A DNA stretch of 64,000 bases from Antedon mediterranea (taxonomy: Eukaryota; Echinodermata; Crinoidea; Comatulida; Antedonidae), in the NCBI RefSeq assembly GCF_964355755.1, contig NC_092678.1:23600365-23664364 (forward strand), in the 5' to 3' direction. The position numbers and the translations under genes were made by a program. The number at the start of each line of letters is the position of its first letter. The stretch's first letter is position 1. Under the pieces are notes generated by a model that saw only the letters and a program-made list of their open reading frames with translations, ran no database searches and was not told where the DNA came from. Below, piece after piece: positions 48,182-60,594 of this stretch.

Positions 48182-48935
48182 TTTTATTATTATATATAGA
48201 AATATGTTCATATATAGATAGATATGATGATGCTGAATAAATATATGTAAAAATATTTCCACATATAGCCTATGCGCAGAAGTGAAAAAATATAGCACTT
48301 TTTGCGCATAATCTCAGAATTATCAAATATATATTTTTTTAGAAATCCCTAAATTATATGCAGAAATATGTTCATATATTGAAAGAGCATCATCATACGA
48401 TGCTATGTACCAAGTTTCATCAAAATCCGAGATGGTCGGAATTTTTCCCCTAAAAAATCCCTGAGCTATAGCCCAGGGATTTTTTAGGGGTATAATTTCG
48501 ACCATCTTGGATTTTGCTGAAATTTTGTACATAGCATCATATGATGATGCTGCATAAATATATGCAAAAATATTCCCACATATATGAGCAGAAGTGCGAA
48601 AATATAGCGATTTTTGCGCATAATCAAAGACTGATCAAATATCGGCATATTTTTGCTGAATTTTTTAGAAATCCCTGAATTATATGTAGAAATATGTACA
48701 GAATAAATATATGCAAAAATATTCCCACATAGTCGAAATTTCACCTTTACCCCTACAAAATCCCAGGGATTTTTTAGGGGTAAAATTTCGACCATCTTGG
48801 ATTTTGCTGAAATTTTGTACACAGCATCATATGATGATGGTGAATAAATATATGCAAAAATATTCCCACATATATGCGCAGAAGTGCGAAAATATAGCGA
48901 TTTTTGCGCATAATCAAAGACTGATCAAGTTAGTA
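48182..48935. repeat. Dispersed repeat family D, tandem cluster of three with palindromes
   Basis: Three copies of words shared with 30115-30415 (AGAAATATGTTCATATAT, AATAAATATATGCAAAAAT, TTCCCACATATATG, GCGCAGAAGTG). They contain a very large inverted repeat at 48387-48550 (arms of about 80 bases pairing GCATCATCAT... with ...ATGATGATGC around AGCTATAGC) and a smaller hairpin at 48733-48791 (TCGAAATTTCACCTTTACCCC with GGGGTAAAATTTCGA). Confidence 0.75.
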
Positions 48936-49936
48936 TTTACCGACCAACCTACGTAGAGTCGCGTTGCACACGACTAAAAAGTATGGGGTTTTTTTATATA
49001 CAAAATTTCATCAAAATTGTGGGTGATTGGAATGAGTATAATGCAACTGAAAGGTATTACACATTTATATACTGTAGTTTATTGTTTTTATCAATTTATA
49101 ATCAGTTTAATAACTGCTTTACCGATTAAGCTTGAAAATAAAAAAGATACCATGTTTTAGTATTGCTACATATCTAAAATGACAATAATTTTCATATACC
49201 TACAATCTACCAATCACTAACGTAGAAATAAAACTATGTATAGTATAGGCCTATTGTTACAGGTATGCATATCGTTGTAGTTCATGTATATATGTCATAT
49301 ACAGTATATATATATATATACACATAAATGCAAGATAATTATTAAAAAACATATATTCTAGATATACCAGAGTAGTAGAATTAATTTACAAAAATCGGAA
49401 CATGAATAGGACGCTTGTCAATACATTTAAACCACCAATGTTATATACTATAGTATTTGTTGTAAAGGTACATATACATATATAATTTTAATTTCTCGAT
49501 TATATAATACTGATATTTCAACAGTCAACACAATGTAGAGAAACATACAAAAATGTATAATCATTGAAAATATATAATTCTTAAAATTTGAGTTGTTTAA
49601 ATACAGTACTATACAAACACATCAGTATTTTGAACTGCAAGAGTTGTGATATTAGTTATTTGTGGTTTAAATATACCGGCTAATTTAAATTGTGTTGTAC
49701 TGTAGTTATTAGTAATTAATCTTTCTTAACGCAGTCCTCACTCTGTAGTGTGCTGGTATCTATCTTAAACCACACACACACCGGTAAAGTTCATATTCCT
49801 GGTTACCATGGCATCCGTTTCATTTTTTTTCAAAATAAATAAACACATACAGTAAAACCTTTACCTCTGTTGAGGGCAACTTTTCTGATAAACAAAGAAG
49901 GAAAATAGATAACATAGCACTATGAACAACTCCTAT
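48936..49936. other. AT-rich stretch, nothing assigned
   Basis: A TA microsatellite lies at about 49305-49321. No coding region is supported. Confidence 0.35.
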
Positions 49937-50090
49937 GAAGGGGACATCTCCAGTAAGGGCACATCCCCAGTAAGAGGACATCTCCAGTAAGGGCACATCC
50001 CCAGTAAGGGCACATCCCCAGTAAGAGGACATCTCCAGTAAGGGCACATCCCCAGTAAGGTTTAAGAGGACATCCCCGGTATGGGGACAC
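49937..50090. repeat. 17-bp minisatellite
   Basis: About nine units of CCAGTAAGGGCACATCC alternating with CCAGTAAGAGGACATCT, giving a 34-bp dimer in part. The minus frame (49820-50047) is a shadow. Confidence 0.85.
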
Positions 50091-50775
50091 TTAATTTATT
50101 TTTTCAGTTAAAACATGTTTAGCACATTTATACATTTTATCTATGTTCTAAACAAGGACAAAAAAGTTTGTTAAAATTAAAAGCACACTAGGTATAAATT
50201 CATGTTAATAGCAACAATTTTAGAACCCTAATCAATTGCACTTCTAACTTAAACAATACTGCTAGTTTTACAATTAGAATAAACTTTGGTATCTCAAATC
50301 TTTATTACATTTATTAAAATAGACAACTATACGTAAAGATACATCTAAACTGAAATAAAACTATACTATTGTATTAAACCTAGTGAAATAGGGTCTGGCT
50401 ATGGAATATACAAGAAATTAGGGGTGAAATTATGTGAACCAACCATGGATATCAAAATCACCTCTCTGAATTTAATCTAAATTAGGGGTAGGATTATTTT
50501 TTAGCATAGGATTATCTTAGGTCAAATACTGTAATAAAAATAAATAGGAAAATAAAGAGTGTAATTTCTCAATGCTAGTATCTACAACTAATGTCAACTA
50601 ATGTCAATCTAGATCACATTATAAGGCACACCTTATACACAATAAACAAAATCATTATCATATATATACTCACATAATTAATAAGCTGCTTATTATGTAA
50701 TTTTGTAAATAGTATTCTATTATACTGTAGTTACTTAGTACTTTTACTACTACGTCTAGGGTATCGAGTATGTTA

Positions 50776-52167
50776 GGGACTTTTTAAAATGGGGACAATG
50801 TAAGGGATTATCCAGATAGGGGACAATGTAAGGGACTATTTAAAATGGAGACAATGTAAGGGATTATCCAGATAGGGGACAATTTAAGGGACTATCCAGA
50901 TTGGGAACAATGTAAGGGACTATCCAGATTGGGAACAATGTAAGGGACTATCCAGATAGGGGACAATGTAAGGGACTATCCAGATTGTGGACAATGTAAG
51001 GGACTATCCAGATTAGGGGACAATGTAAGGGACTATCCAGATTGTGGACAATGTAAGGGACTATCCAGATTGTGGACAATGTAAGGGACTATTTAAAATG
51101 GGGACAATGTAAGGGATTATCCAGATATCGGACTATGTAAGGGACTATCCAGATTGGGGACAATGTAAGAGACTATCCAGATTAGGGGACAATGTAAGAG
51201 ACTATCCAGATTGTGGACAATGTAAGGGACTATCCAGATTGGGGACAATGTAAGAGACTATCCAGATTGGGGACAATGTAAGGGACTATCCGGATTGGGG
51301 ACAATGTAAGGGACTATCCAGATTAGGGGACAATGTAAGAGACTATCCAGATTGTGGACAATGTAAGGGACTATCCAGATTGGGGACAATGTAAGGGACT
51401 ATCCAGATTGGGGACAATGTCAGGGACTATCCAGATTGGGGACAATGTCAGGGACTATCCAGATTGGGGACAATGTCAGGGACTATCCGGATTGGGGACA
51501 ATGTCAGGGACTATCCGGATTGGGGACAATGTCAGGGACTATCCGGATTGGGGACAATGTAAGGGACTATCCAGATTGGGGACAATGTGAGGGACTATCC
51601 AGATTGGGGACAATGTAAGGGACTATCCAGATTGGGAACAATGTAAGGGACTATCCAGATTGGGGACAATGTAAGGGACTATCCAGATTGGGGACAATGT
51701 CAGGGACTATCCAGATTGGGGACAATGTAAGGGACTATCCAGATTGGGGACAATGTCAGGGACTATCCGGATTGGGGACAATGTCGGGGACTATCCGGAT
51801 TGGGGACAATGTCAGGGACTATCCAGATTGGGGACAATGTCAGGGACTATCCAGATTGGGAACAATGTAAGGGACTATCCAGATTGGGGACAATGTAAGG
51901 GACTATCCAGATTGGGGACAATGTAAGAGACTATCCAGATTGGGAACAATGTAAGGGACTATCCAGATTGGGGACAATGTAAGGGACTATCCAGATTGGG
52001 GACAATGTAAGGGACTATCCAGATTGGGAACAATGTAAGGGACTATCCAGATTGGGGACAATGTCAGGGACTATCCAGATTGGGAACAATGTAAGGGACT
52101 ATCCGGATTGGGGACAATGTAAGAGACTATCCAGATTGGGGACAATGTAAGGGACTATCCGGATTGT
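50776..52167. repeat. 28-bp minisatellite, ~50 units
   Basis: Unit GGGACTATCCAGATTGGGGACAATGTAA. Variants include GATAGGGG, GATTGTGG, ATTTAAAATGG, GTCAGGG and ATCCGG. Related variants cluster (GTCAGGG and CCGG units mostly 51,420-51,850), showing local expansion. Short frames in it are shadows. Confidence 0.93.
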
Positions 52168-52965
52168 GTAATATTTAAAACGATAAATACATCATGCAAA
52201 TTTTATAAGAAGCATGGTATTAATGCTTTGGAAGAGAACATCATTTCAACCTGAGTTTCACATTGCCCATTTATATAACCTTAGCCAAACAATAACAAGC
52301 CTGTTATTTTCAATATTATTTGACAGGACATGCTAGCATCTTTTTAACCTAACTACTAAATGAGATATGGTAATGTATGGATGTATAATACTATGATTTA
52401 TCTATTTCGCTTAATTTGATTCTCTTTCTAATTATATTTTTTTTAAATACATACAAGTCTACAATTAACTGCTGTTTGATATACAACAAATTTTTTTTTG
52501 CGCTGACAGTTATTAATAATAATCATAATTTTCATCAATATTAACATCAATAATGTTCCTGTAATAAAATACCTTTCTTTCAAGTTATAAACATACTTGA
52601 TATTGTGAAGCTAGGGAATTAGTAGACTTTGGATCACATTAAGCATTTCAACCATACTTTACTTAATTTATCTTGGAATTTCAGTCACTGATACATACAG
52701 GACACTCTAAACCCTGTTTCTCACTTGCACGTCACATCTGGTATAATTTTCAGCACATATTCATTCACATTAAAATGTATTTACAGTGAATGAAAATGTC
52801 TGAGAAAACAGTAAAAAAAACTGAACACTTGAATGCACACCAGTGCCCTTTAATCGCAAAACATCAACCTCTCGTAAAGCAAGATGGCGACTATTATTCC
52901 TGGGCAGGTTGCGTCAGGTGATCTGGCTGATACTGCATCATTTTGTTACAATAAGTTCTTCACGC
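52168..52965. other. Intergenic or ERC 3' UTR stretch
   Basis: AT-rich with no gene called. A plus-strand ATG frame of 30 codons at 52882-52974 (MATIIPGQVASGD...) is probably chance overlap with the minus-strand candidate exon described at 52966-53007. Confidence 0.3.
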
Positions 52966-53007
52966 CTACAGCGTAACACTCTGGATATCTCCTACTGTGA
53001 CGACACT
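52966..53007 (-). CDS. Candidate alternative last coding exon of ERC
   Basis: On the minus strand a very strong 3' splice site (TTTTCTTTCTCTTTTTAG) ends at 53008. The following bases read, in phase 0, SVVTVGDIQSVTL then stop. The upstream ERC exon at 60595-60681 ends in phase 0, so joining would be in frame. The C-terminus VTL would be a class II-type PDZ ligand like the canonical VWA. This is inference from signals only: it may instead be a 3' UTR intron boundary or chance. Confidence 0.25.
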   Translation of the reverse strand, partial: SVVTVGDIQSVTL

Positions 53008-53115
53008 CTAAAAAGAGAAAGAAAACACAGGCTTTGTTTTAAATTTCAATTAATATTTAACAAGAATTATTAAATTAATTTCTTATTGGCAAACTCTTTT
53101 TTGTTGAAGTAATGC

Positions 53116-53290
53116 CTAGTTCCAACTTGGATGCAATGCAAGGACGTAAGCCCACAATTAAAGTAATCAGACCAATCATAACATGATGGATTACCCAAAC
53201 TGTCACTTGGCCAACCAAGTTGCATTGTGCCTATACCGTTGCATAGCGCCTACGTCGTTGCATAGTTGTGTCAAAGTGGGAAGAAAGTTT
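53116..53290. mobile_element. Old family A MITE copy
   Basis: TAGTTCCAACTTGGATGCAATGC, AAGGACGTAAG, ACCAATCATAACATGATGG and terminal CAAAGTGGGAAGAAAGTTT are decayed forms of the family A termini and interior. Confidence 0.5.
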
Positions 53291-53696
53291 AAACAAAAAC
53301 TGAAAACTAAACAGCAAATTAACAGTTGTTGCTGTTAAAGTAGTCACATCATCATGTCAGAGATGAGATGAGGAGGATAGTGTAACATTTGTGTGCAGCT
53401 TTTGGGTTCAATAGCATTGGAGTAATTCACACACATGCTATGGCAGCAGGTGATGACAGTGTGGTGTTGAAGATCATCAGAGGTGGATAACAAATACAAT
53501 ACATTAGACAGCTGCGAATGACCCAATTATGAGGTTTGACATGGGTAATGAGATGGCACTCGTACATGGACGTAAAGATGTCTTATAAGAATGATTTCAA
53601 TCTATAATAAAACAGGTGTTGATAGGGAAAATCATGGAGTTTCGATGGGTTACTGGTAAAACTAATCATAGAAGTTGTACTATTAAAAGTAAAGTC

Positions 53697-53814
53697 TAGC
53701 ATGTTATGATATGCACATTACCGGTTACCAGTAACTTATAAAATTGAAATAAATCAGTTTCAATTTTAGCATGTTATGTTATGTACATTATAGGTTACCA
53801 GTAACTTACTAAAT
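53697..53814. repeat. Short direct duplication, 69-bp period
   Basis: TAGCATGTTATGATATGCACATTA...GGTTACCAGTAACTTA at 53697-53744 recurs at 53766-53813 with a few changes. It is noncoding. Confidence 0.6.
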
Positions 53815-56225
53815 TGCGTGGTTGTTTTAAAAATAAGTGGAGCTATAATGAAGGTTTATATTTTATTTATAATAAGCAATAGAAATGTTAGACCCAAAAC
53901 TACCCTTTAGGCACAGGACTGTCCACAATTAAGAATTGACCAAATGACCAGAGGGGATACGGTGTCTCTTGACCTAGGACAGTATTTTTATCAATTAGAC
54001 TCTGCCCTTCATTACAAATCTTACTGCAGCTTGGATAACTCACTCCATCTATCACAAGTGTTGCTATTATTTCTTTAATTTGAATAAATATTCCCTAGCG
54101 AGGGTGAAGTACACAGGGCAAATGAGATAGCCTTTCTACCACATAAGTGGACATCAGGACTTTGCTTTGTCCACCTGCATGCCCTAAGGTCCAAAAACAG
54201 ATGACCATCTTATCATGATTGACCGTCAGAATGTTAGGAATCTTCAAGAGAGTTGGATAATTGTGTAAAATCAACACTTGCAAATATCGATAACAGTACC
54301 ATCATAATTTTTAAAGCGATACTAGAAAACGTTAATAGTGGTACCTGATGCTGACAGGACATTCCTGATTAATACTTAACAAGGGTTAGGGTTATAATAT
54401 CAAAGGTGGATGGATATCTAACCTATCAAAAAAAACAGCTAAACATTTTATTCATCAAAACTCCTATAGCATGCAATAATCAGCGTGGAAACGATGGACA
54501 AAATTAGCTATTTCTTTCCCACATAATTGAAGTAAAAAAGATAAACACAGTACTGTATTATCAAATAAATAAAACCGTTTTGAATTTATCTATATCACAG
54601 ATATACCAAAGATATCGAATGAAGTGCAGACTGGTTCTACTCTTGACAAAATAGAAGTGACAGGAGATTAATTAGCTTGACTTGTATACAGTTTTATTGA
54701 TACTAGAGTAGAATATTAGCAAATGTTAATTTTTGATACTCAATACGATAACATAATTAATACCATACTATGTAAATGATAGGTAGAGTTCAAATATGTT
54801 TTACATATTTAACATTCTTATCATAACCCTATAAATTTGACATTCCAAATTGAATGAGATACTGATACTTTATACAGGTTGTTAAATATTATTTTGTGTT
54901 GGTGAATTTGCCATGACAGGTGATAGGAACGTGTTTCTGCCTCAACGACATTACTAATATAAAGTAAAGAAAAAAAGAAAGAAAAAGGTCTACTTTTTAA
55001 AATACAAAAACAATTGAAATGATTTTGTATATAAAACAGAAAACGGCCAGTGGTTGCGACAGCAAGACAAGGACACATTAAAAGAGAGTGTTTTAAAAGT
55101 TGTATCCGAAACATAATTCATATCTCATATCCACACTATTATCGCTCATTGCTAAACACCAATTCCTGTCCACAACCAGCTGCTTTTATGCTTTATCCAA
55201 TTTCCTGATTAAAACATGTTAGATTCAGTACAACCATGTTAAAGTTCATGTAAAAGGCTTGCTGTACATTTTCTTACATCTGTGCTGCTTAAAAAACTCG
55301 AGACAAAAGACGCCAACTCGTAAAACGTTGACGAACAGCGATAGGTTGAACAATCTATACAGGACACTCCCTGGGACTTGGTCTAGTCTAAACAGTTATT
55401 GATCTTAAACCAAATGAAATTTGAATCATAATCTATTAATAGAACAAATATACGTTTTGAAATAATATTCTTGTTTCGAACCAAAGAGTTTTCAATAATT
55501 AGAAACAGATTTAAACTTCTTTATATGCATTTTTGCTGAAAGACAACATTAGTAAATATTATGTTGTTTTTATATAAATCCTGCAAGTGCTTCACATTAT
55601 TACCGCATTGGATCAAACACGTATGGAAACATACTCTTATAATGTTGACCTTACTAAGTATACCCATTTGTACACCTGGGTAGAGAGAAGCAAACGCAAG
55701 TTAAGTGTCCTTATATTTTCAATATATAGCAGCTTGTGAAATGTGGAGATTGCACAACAAATCAGAGAGCTATATTATTCTGTCCTTGCATATTACTGTA
55801 TGTCTTACAATATATGCTCTATGAAGAAGATATTTGGGAACACTAACGTTGTACATTTATTCTGTTGCATGAAGCATTTGCCAGGAATGAAACAAGTCAA
55901 GTAAAACAAAGCAATTCTATGAATCATTGTCTGAGTACAAAAACAACAGGCATCAATCATTATTAGGATATACATATATAGTATCAAAGGAGAATAATGT
56001 AATGTACTAATAGAAACCACTCCTTATACATTTCACAACAAGTGATAACTTCCCGTTGAATAATGAAATGACAGCTGGCTTTAAAAATATACATTATCAA
56101 AACAAACGGTACTCTCCTACTTACAGAGAAATAAAGCAAAATACAGTAATATATTACAGTTATACAGTTTTACAGTTATATATGTACAGACAACAAACAA
56201 ATCATATTCTCCTACTTACAAAGAA
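53815..56225 (-). other. AT-rich stretch downstream of ERC
   Basis: No exon or RNA gene is supported. Short frames (for example 54821-55114 minus) have no motif. It may be part of a long ERC 3' UTR or an intron leading to the 53-kb candidate exon. Confidence 0.3.
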
Positions 56226-56229
56226 ATGC

Positions 56230-56390
56230 AGCAGTATTATAATTTGTATTGTGTTTATTGTTTTATGTTTTTAAGGGTCCTGCGAAAACAGAATTGTAAA
56301 CTTCTTTATGCAGGATCCTTGCCATCATTTATGCTATGAAACTATATTTATAAACGATGAGTAAATAAATGTGAATTAAATTGAATATAA
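56230..56390 (+). mobile_element. LINE-type 3' end remnant
   Basis: TTTAAGGGTCCTGCGAAAACAG, TTCTTTATGCAGGATCC and then AATAAATGTGAATTAAATTGAA resemble the 3' ends of Jockey/CR1-group LINEs (short inverted GGTCCTGC/GCAGGATCC then a simple tail). The call rests on pattern resemblance; no reverse transcriptase remnant is seen. Confidence 0.35.
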
Positions 56391-56650
56391 CTGTATGGAC
56401 AGGCAGTTTATTGGGATCATGGTATTTTGTTTATTCGATTAAATCTTATGGAAGAAAACTTTAAAGTATGGCCTACATACAGACAATAACAAACAAACTG
56501 TATTATCATACTTACAAAGAAATACACCAATAATATAATATATATATAACTTTATGGACAGAAAGTGTAATGGGATCATGGTATTTTATTTATCGTATTG
56601 GATCTTATAGAAGAAAACTCTAAAGTATGGCCTACATCCAGACAACAAAT
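56388..56650. repeat. ~160-bp direct duplication
   Basis: 56388-56488 and 56548-56648 share TGGGATCATGGTATTTT, ATGGAAGAAAACT, TAAAGTATGGCCTACAT and CAGACAA in order at an offset of about 160 bases. Confidence 0.65.
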
Positions 56651-56993
56651 TGACCGATTTTAGCTTTTAAAACTGTCAGTTTCATTTACCGGTATTGTGT
56701 GGTTTCATGTTCTAAATTTGTCAAAAGTTAGCACTGAAGTGTAGCCTAATTTCCTGGCCATTCACCAGCAAGATTGTAGTCAATAAAAGTTGGTGTTCTG
56801 CTGGGACTAAACATGCATACTTGGCACCTTTTATATTGATTTACTAGGACATGTACTGTCAAACACATTTATTACAATTAAAGAATTTCAATTCATTGTC
56901 TTAAGAAAATCAGGAAAGCTGTACAATTTAATAACTGTTTGGTATGGGGGGGTACACAGAAAGTTAAACTTTTACTTCTTCATTATCAATACG

Positions 56994-57060
56994 AATGGTG
57001 CAGTTGCTTGGGTGTTTAGAAAGCTTGCTTACCAATTCCAGGGTTCAAATCTTGTTGAGT
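56994..57060 (+). mobile_element. Degenerate tRNA-like SINE head
   Basis: GGTGCAGTTGCTTGGGTGTTTAG then GCTTGCTTACCAATTCCAGG and GGGTTCAAATCTTG resemble the D arm, anticodon region and B box of tRNA-derived SINEs. It is decayed. Confidence 0.35.
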
Positions 57061-58677
57061 TCAAGGATTTATTTTTTTCTTATGGCTAAAAATAGTGCCA
57101 CCTACCATATGTACTGTATGTATGCTAATAAGTTTAAAAAGTCTATAAATTGTCTCTCAATTACCTCCAAAAGAATGTAATTAAAGTTGAAATAGGCAGG
57201 TTGGCTTAAGAACCGGACAGTGTACTTAATCTGCCAGTATATTGTTTTATTAGATGAATCGGTAAATGTTTCTTCTTCGCAATTCGGTTAACGATAACCT
57301 CATCATCAAACTCTAAACATGTGAATTAATGAGATAATCGGATGACCATCAACTGTCAACACGCAACAAATCAATTTTACTGCAAAGGATACAACTTTCT
57401 CAGTAAAACCACAAAATATAACAAATAGTAATATCATAATGTAAAACAGAAGGTTTGAAACTGGCAACTTTGAGAATGAATACCATATAAGGAGGTGACA
57501 CATACAAACAACAATAAACATGCACACTACATATTATGATGAGTAACTATATTAATATTGATACAAGGTTACATGCAGGCCTGAATAAGTCAAAACCAAG
57601 GTCAACACTTCTTATCATTCTACATAAAGGTAATTAACCTATGTATATTGCAACATCATTATGCGTAATTAGGTAAAGTTATAGACCTTTGGTATGATTT
57701 TAAGAACCTGTTCTTATTAACATGGCAAGGCTATCCTTTTATTTACCATTGTTATTATTTCATATCTATGATAATACATATTACAAATGCTATTGAATTA
57801 TATTTATTTAATGAATGGCATATCAAGGATAATAGGTTAATTAAATTAAAGCAATCAACTAAATTGAGTGGTGCTTAATAGCAGTGAATTGTGATATAGG
57901 TGGATTAAGTCATGTCTTCCATGTTGCTGATTTTCATACAAGTCTAAAAAAGTTTTTTTTACTTTTTTAACTCAATGTCTCATTTGAAAGACATTAAATT
58001 CTACCTTACTTATAACCAGAGTCCAAATTAAATGGTTTGCAAAAGTCATTTGACCTACATAATCTGTCTTTTATTAGAATTCAACTAAAATTTATCATTT
58101 CAAAATTATATATATGATGGAAATGATAGATTGTTTGAGATGTCAATGAATGATAAAAATGAGGCAGACTGTGAGTCTTTGATTATAAATAAAAAATGTT
58201 GAATGAAAATTAATTTTTATGTTAAAACCAAAATTAAAGTTTTTGTGAGACTCGACATGGTATAAGCACTATAGGCCTATTGGAAAATTACAAAAAGAAC
58301 GTCAAAATTTGCATAAAGCAAGTAAAACACATAAACATAGCAAAAATGTTGACAGTAAACAATTTACCTACTGGGCATAAATAAAGCTGCTCAAACTACT
58401 TACAATTCATGTATGACAAAAATCAGAATGTACATGTACGATACACTGACAAATTTGCATACAGGAAAATTGTTCAAGAAATAGTGTAAAGGTAAACTAC
58501 AAAATTTACATATTAAAAAGTAAAAAAAATGCAAACATGCGAATACAAAAGTAGCAAAGACTAAAATCAAGAAGTAGACAAGACATTTGCATACAGGTGG
58601 GGAAGGGAAAAACAGCGAAGCAAAAAATCGCTAATTCGTACCATGAGTGGAAGCACTGTTGTGGATATTCTAGTAGT
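57061..58677 (-). other. Probable ERC 3' UTR
   Basis: This follows the ERC stop codon on the minus strand. Candidate poly(A) signals (minus AATAAA) appear as TTTATT near 58070 and 57803, among others. The true end is not determinable. No coding frame is supported. Confidence 0.35.
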
Positions 58678-58704
58678 TTAGGCCCAAACGCCTTCTTCGT
58701 CATC
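58678..58704 (-). CDS. ERC: ERC (ELKS/CAST) last coding exon, C-terminal RIM-binding motif
   Basis: On the minus strand a polypyrimidine-rich acceptor (CTTTGACCTTCAG) ends at 58705 and the exon reads DDEEGVWA then TAA (58680-58678). Known: vertebrate ERC1b/ERC2 end in SPDQDEEEGIWA or close variants, and the terminal IWA binds the PDZ domain of RIM at presynaptic active zones. Here the joined ending is SPEQDDEEGVWA, a conservative match with V for I at position -2. The acceptor phase (0) matches the donor phase of the exon at 60595-60681 across an 1890-base intron. Very short, so the call depends on the motif plus the matched upstream exon. Confidence 0.8.
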   Translation of the reverse strand, partial: DDEEGVWA

Positions 58705-60594
58705 CTGAAGGTCAAAGTTCAGATGCGTAACAAAGAAAAAATATGATAAAAATATATTATAACACACAAAATATGTATGTAATTGTATTTAAATTGTAAT
58801 ATATAATCATTTGAAACTATTATGCAATAAACCTGTGAAAATTAATATTGCAAGAAAAAATTAATCAAATGTAATAACAAAATGCGTAAAAAACATTGCT
58901 CATAATGTTAATAAAATTACAACTGAAACTGTGTCAATGTAAATAAATATGGAAGAATTTAAGACTGTAATTACAGAGCCCTGTTGATAGATTACATAAA
59001 GGAATTATATAGGCCAATGAAAGGTAGAAATCATGTTAACTGGAATTAAATGGAACATTTACCTTCCTCTAAGGGACTATTAAACATGTCATTTATCGCC
59101 GTCATTTTGATGTTCGCCTATTGGCATTTTCTCATATACAAAGATTTTTAAAAATCATTTATAGCTGTAAGGGAACAGTTTGAAATGATACCTGTCGTAA
59201 TGCCTTTGTTGTTTTATTCAATGCCATTTTAAACTAGTTCAAACAATTAGTAGATTTACGATAATATTCTGGTGGCTTCAAAACTGTTTCTACTGACAAG
59301 TATTACTGTATAATCAATTTATGATTAATGTATTTATCCAGCATGAAATCAAAGGGACTTGCTATGGGTGAGCGCTTTTCTCTTTTTGACAGATAAAAAT
59401 GGAATAACAGTATCAACTATGTTTTATGTATTTTGACAGACTACCCCTGTAATAAATCCTAGATCAAAGAGTATAAATTATAAGATACAGAAATTGTATT
59501 TAATATTTTTTCCAAGGCCTAATTCTATTTACCAGTAGGCCTACGAAGCTCAATTTGAACGCATTCGAGTGGCAACGTGCTATCAACCGTGTAGTGTAAC
59601 CGGAAAGTATCATTGAAAGATCTCATATTCCCCACTCTTTAATCATCCATAAGGATTTTTGTTACACATCATTAAAATACATAGTAAAATACTCCAGTAT
59701 AATGTTTGTCAAACATGGCCTGGTTTGTAATTTGACACTCGGAAATATTTTAAAATCAATTCACTTAAACCATCTGATGTCATGTTTCACTGAATATGGA
59801 CAGAAATAAAGTAATTTTTACGAGTGACAAATTAAACTATAAACCACAAAATGTTCTTGTCGTAAAAGAAAGGGATCAAAATATCATATAAATTAAAATA
59901 TAAAATTGTAAACGCTAAATATAAAGTCGGTTATTTTACATATTTCTGATTCTCATGGGCAACATAAACACAAAATCTTGAAACTTGATAACATGCTCAA
60001 GGGGTCATAGGTCATAGTATGGTGTAATGAAAAAAACAGAATAAAGACTTGTACAAATTGACGTTGATGTTTGGTACAAGGGATACAATGTCACAGTGCG
60101 TATAGCATCTGTTCTCTACATGATTTATCTTCTAACAGCTATAGCCCAAACTAAACGTACAATACAAGCAACAATGTTAAAACATTTTAACATGGAAACT
60201 ATTGTGTTTCTCTTGTGCGCACCATACTGCAGTCTTTGTGGGATTGAGACAATCCAGTCAAACTGGCTGTGAACAAGAGTGCTACATTATTTGTTCGTTC
60301 TCAATCACAGTAAAAACTTTTTATAGTGTGCAAACTGTACATTTTTCAGAACTTACCAAAAATATGGAATTTTCAAAATTCTTTTGCAACTTAATATTGT
60401 GCATTTGATCTATTTCTTTTAATGTTGTGTGTGATACCAGTGCTATGTTACTTTTAGGGTAATAAATACATTTAATTTTACAGACCAGTAAAATTGAGGC
60501 AAGCCATTATAATTCAATATTTCAAACTTTATTTGTTCATCTTAAAGAATGAATAATAAATGTTCATTTAAAAAATAAAATAAAATGTACAAAC
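58705..60594 (-). other. ERC last intron
   Basis: It is bounded on the minus strand by donor GTTTGT (60594-60589) and acceptor TTCAG (58709-58705). AT-rich. No exon encoding the Rab11-FIP-like tail used by the long vertebrate ERC1 isoform was recognised here. Confidence 0.6.

Noticed and set aside
47378-48298. 306-codon minus-strand open frame
   Set aside because: It is a by-product of a 21-bp tandem repeat (multiple of 3) without start context, splice support or non-repeat domain.
49937-52167. CRISPR-like array
   Set aside because: Units are contiguous without unique spacers; the genome is eukaryotic.
52882-52974. 30-codon plus-strand ORF with a good Kozak context
   Set aside because: Too short, no homology, and it overlaps the minus-strand candidate exon and its flank.
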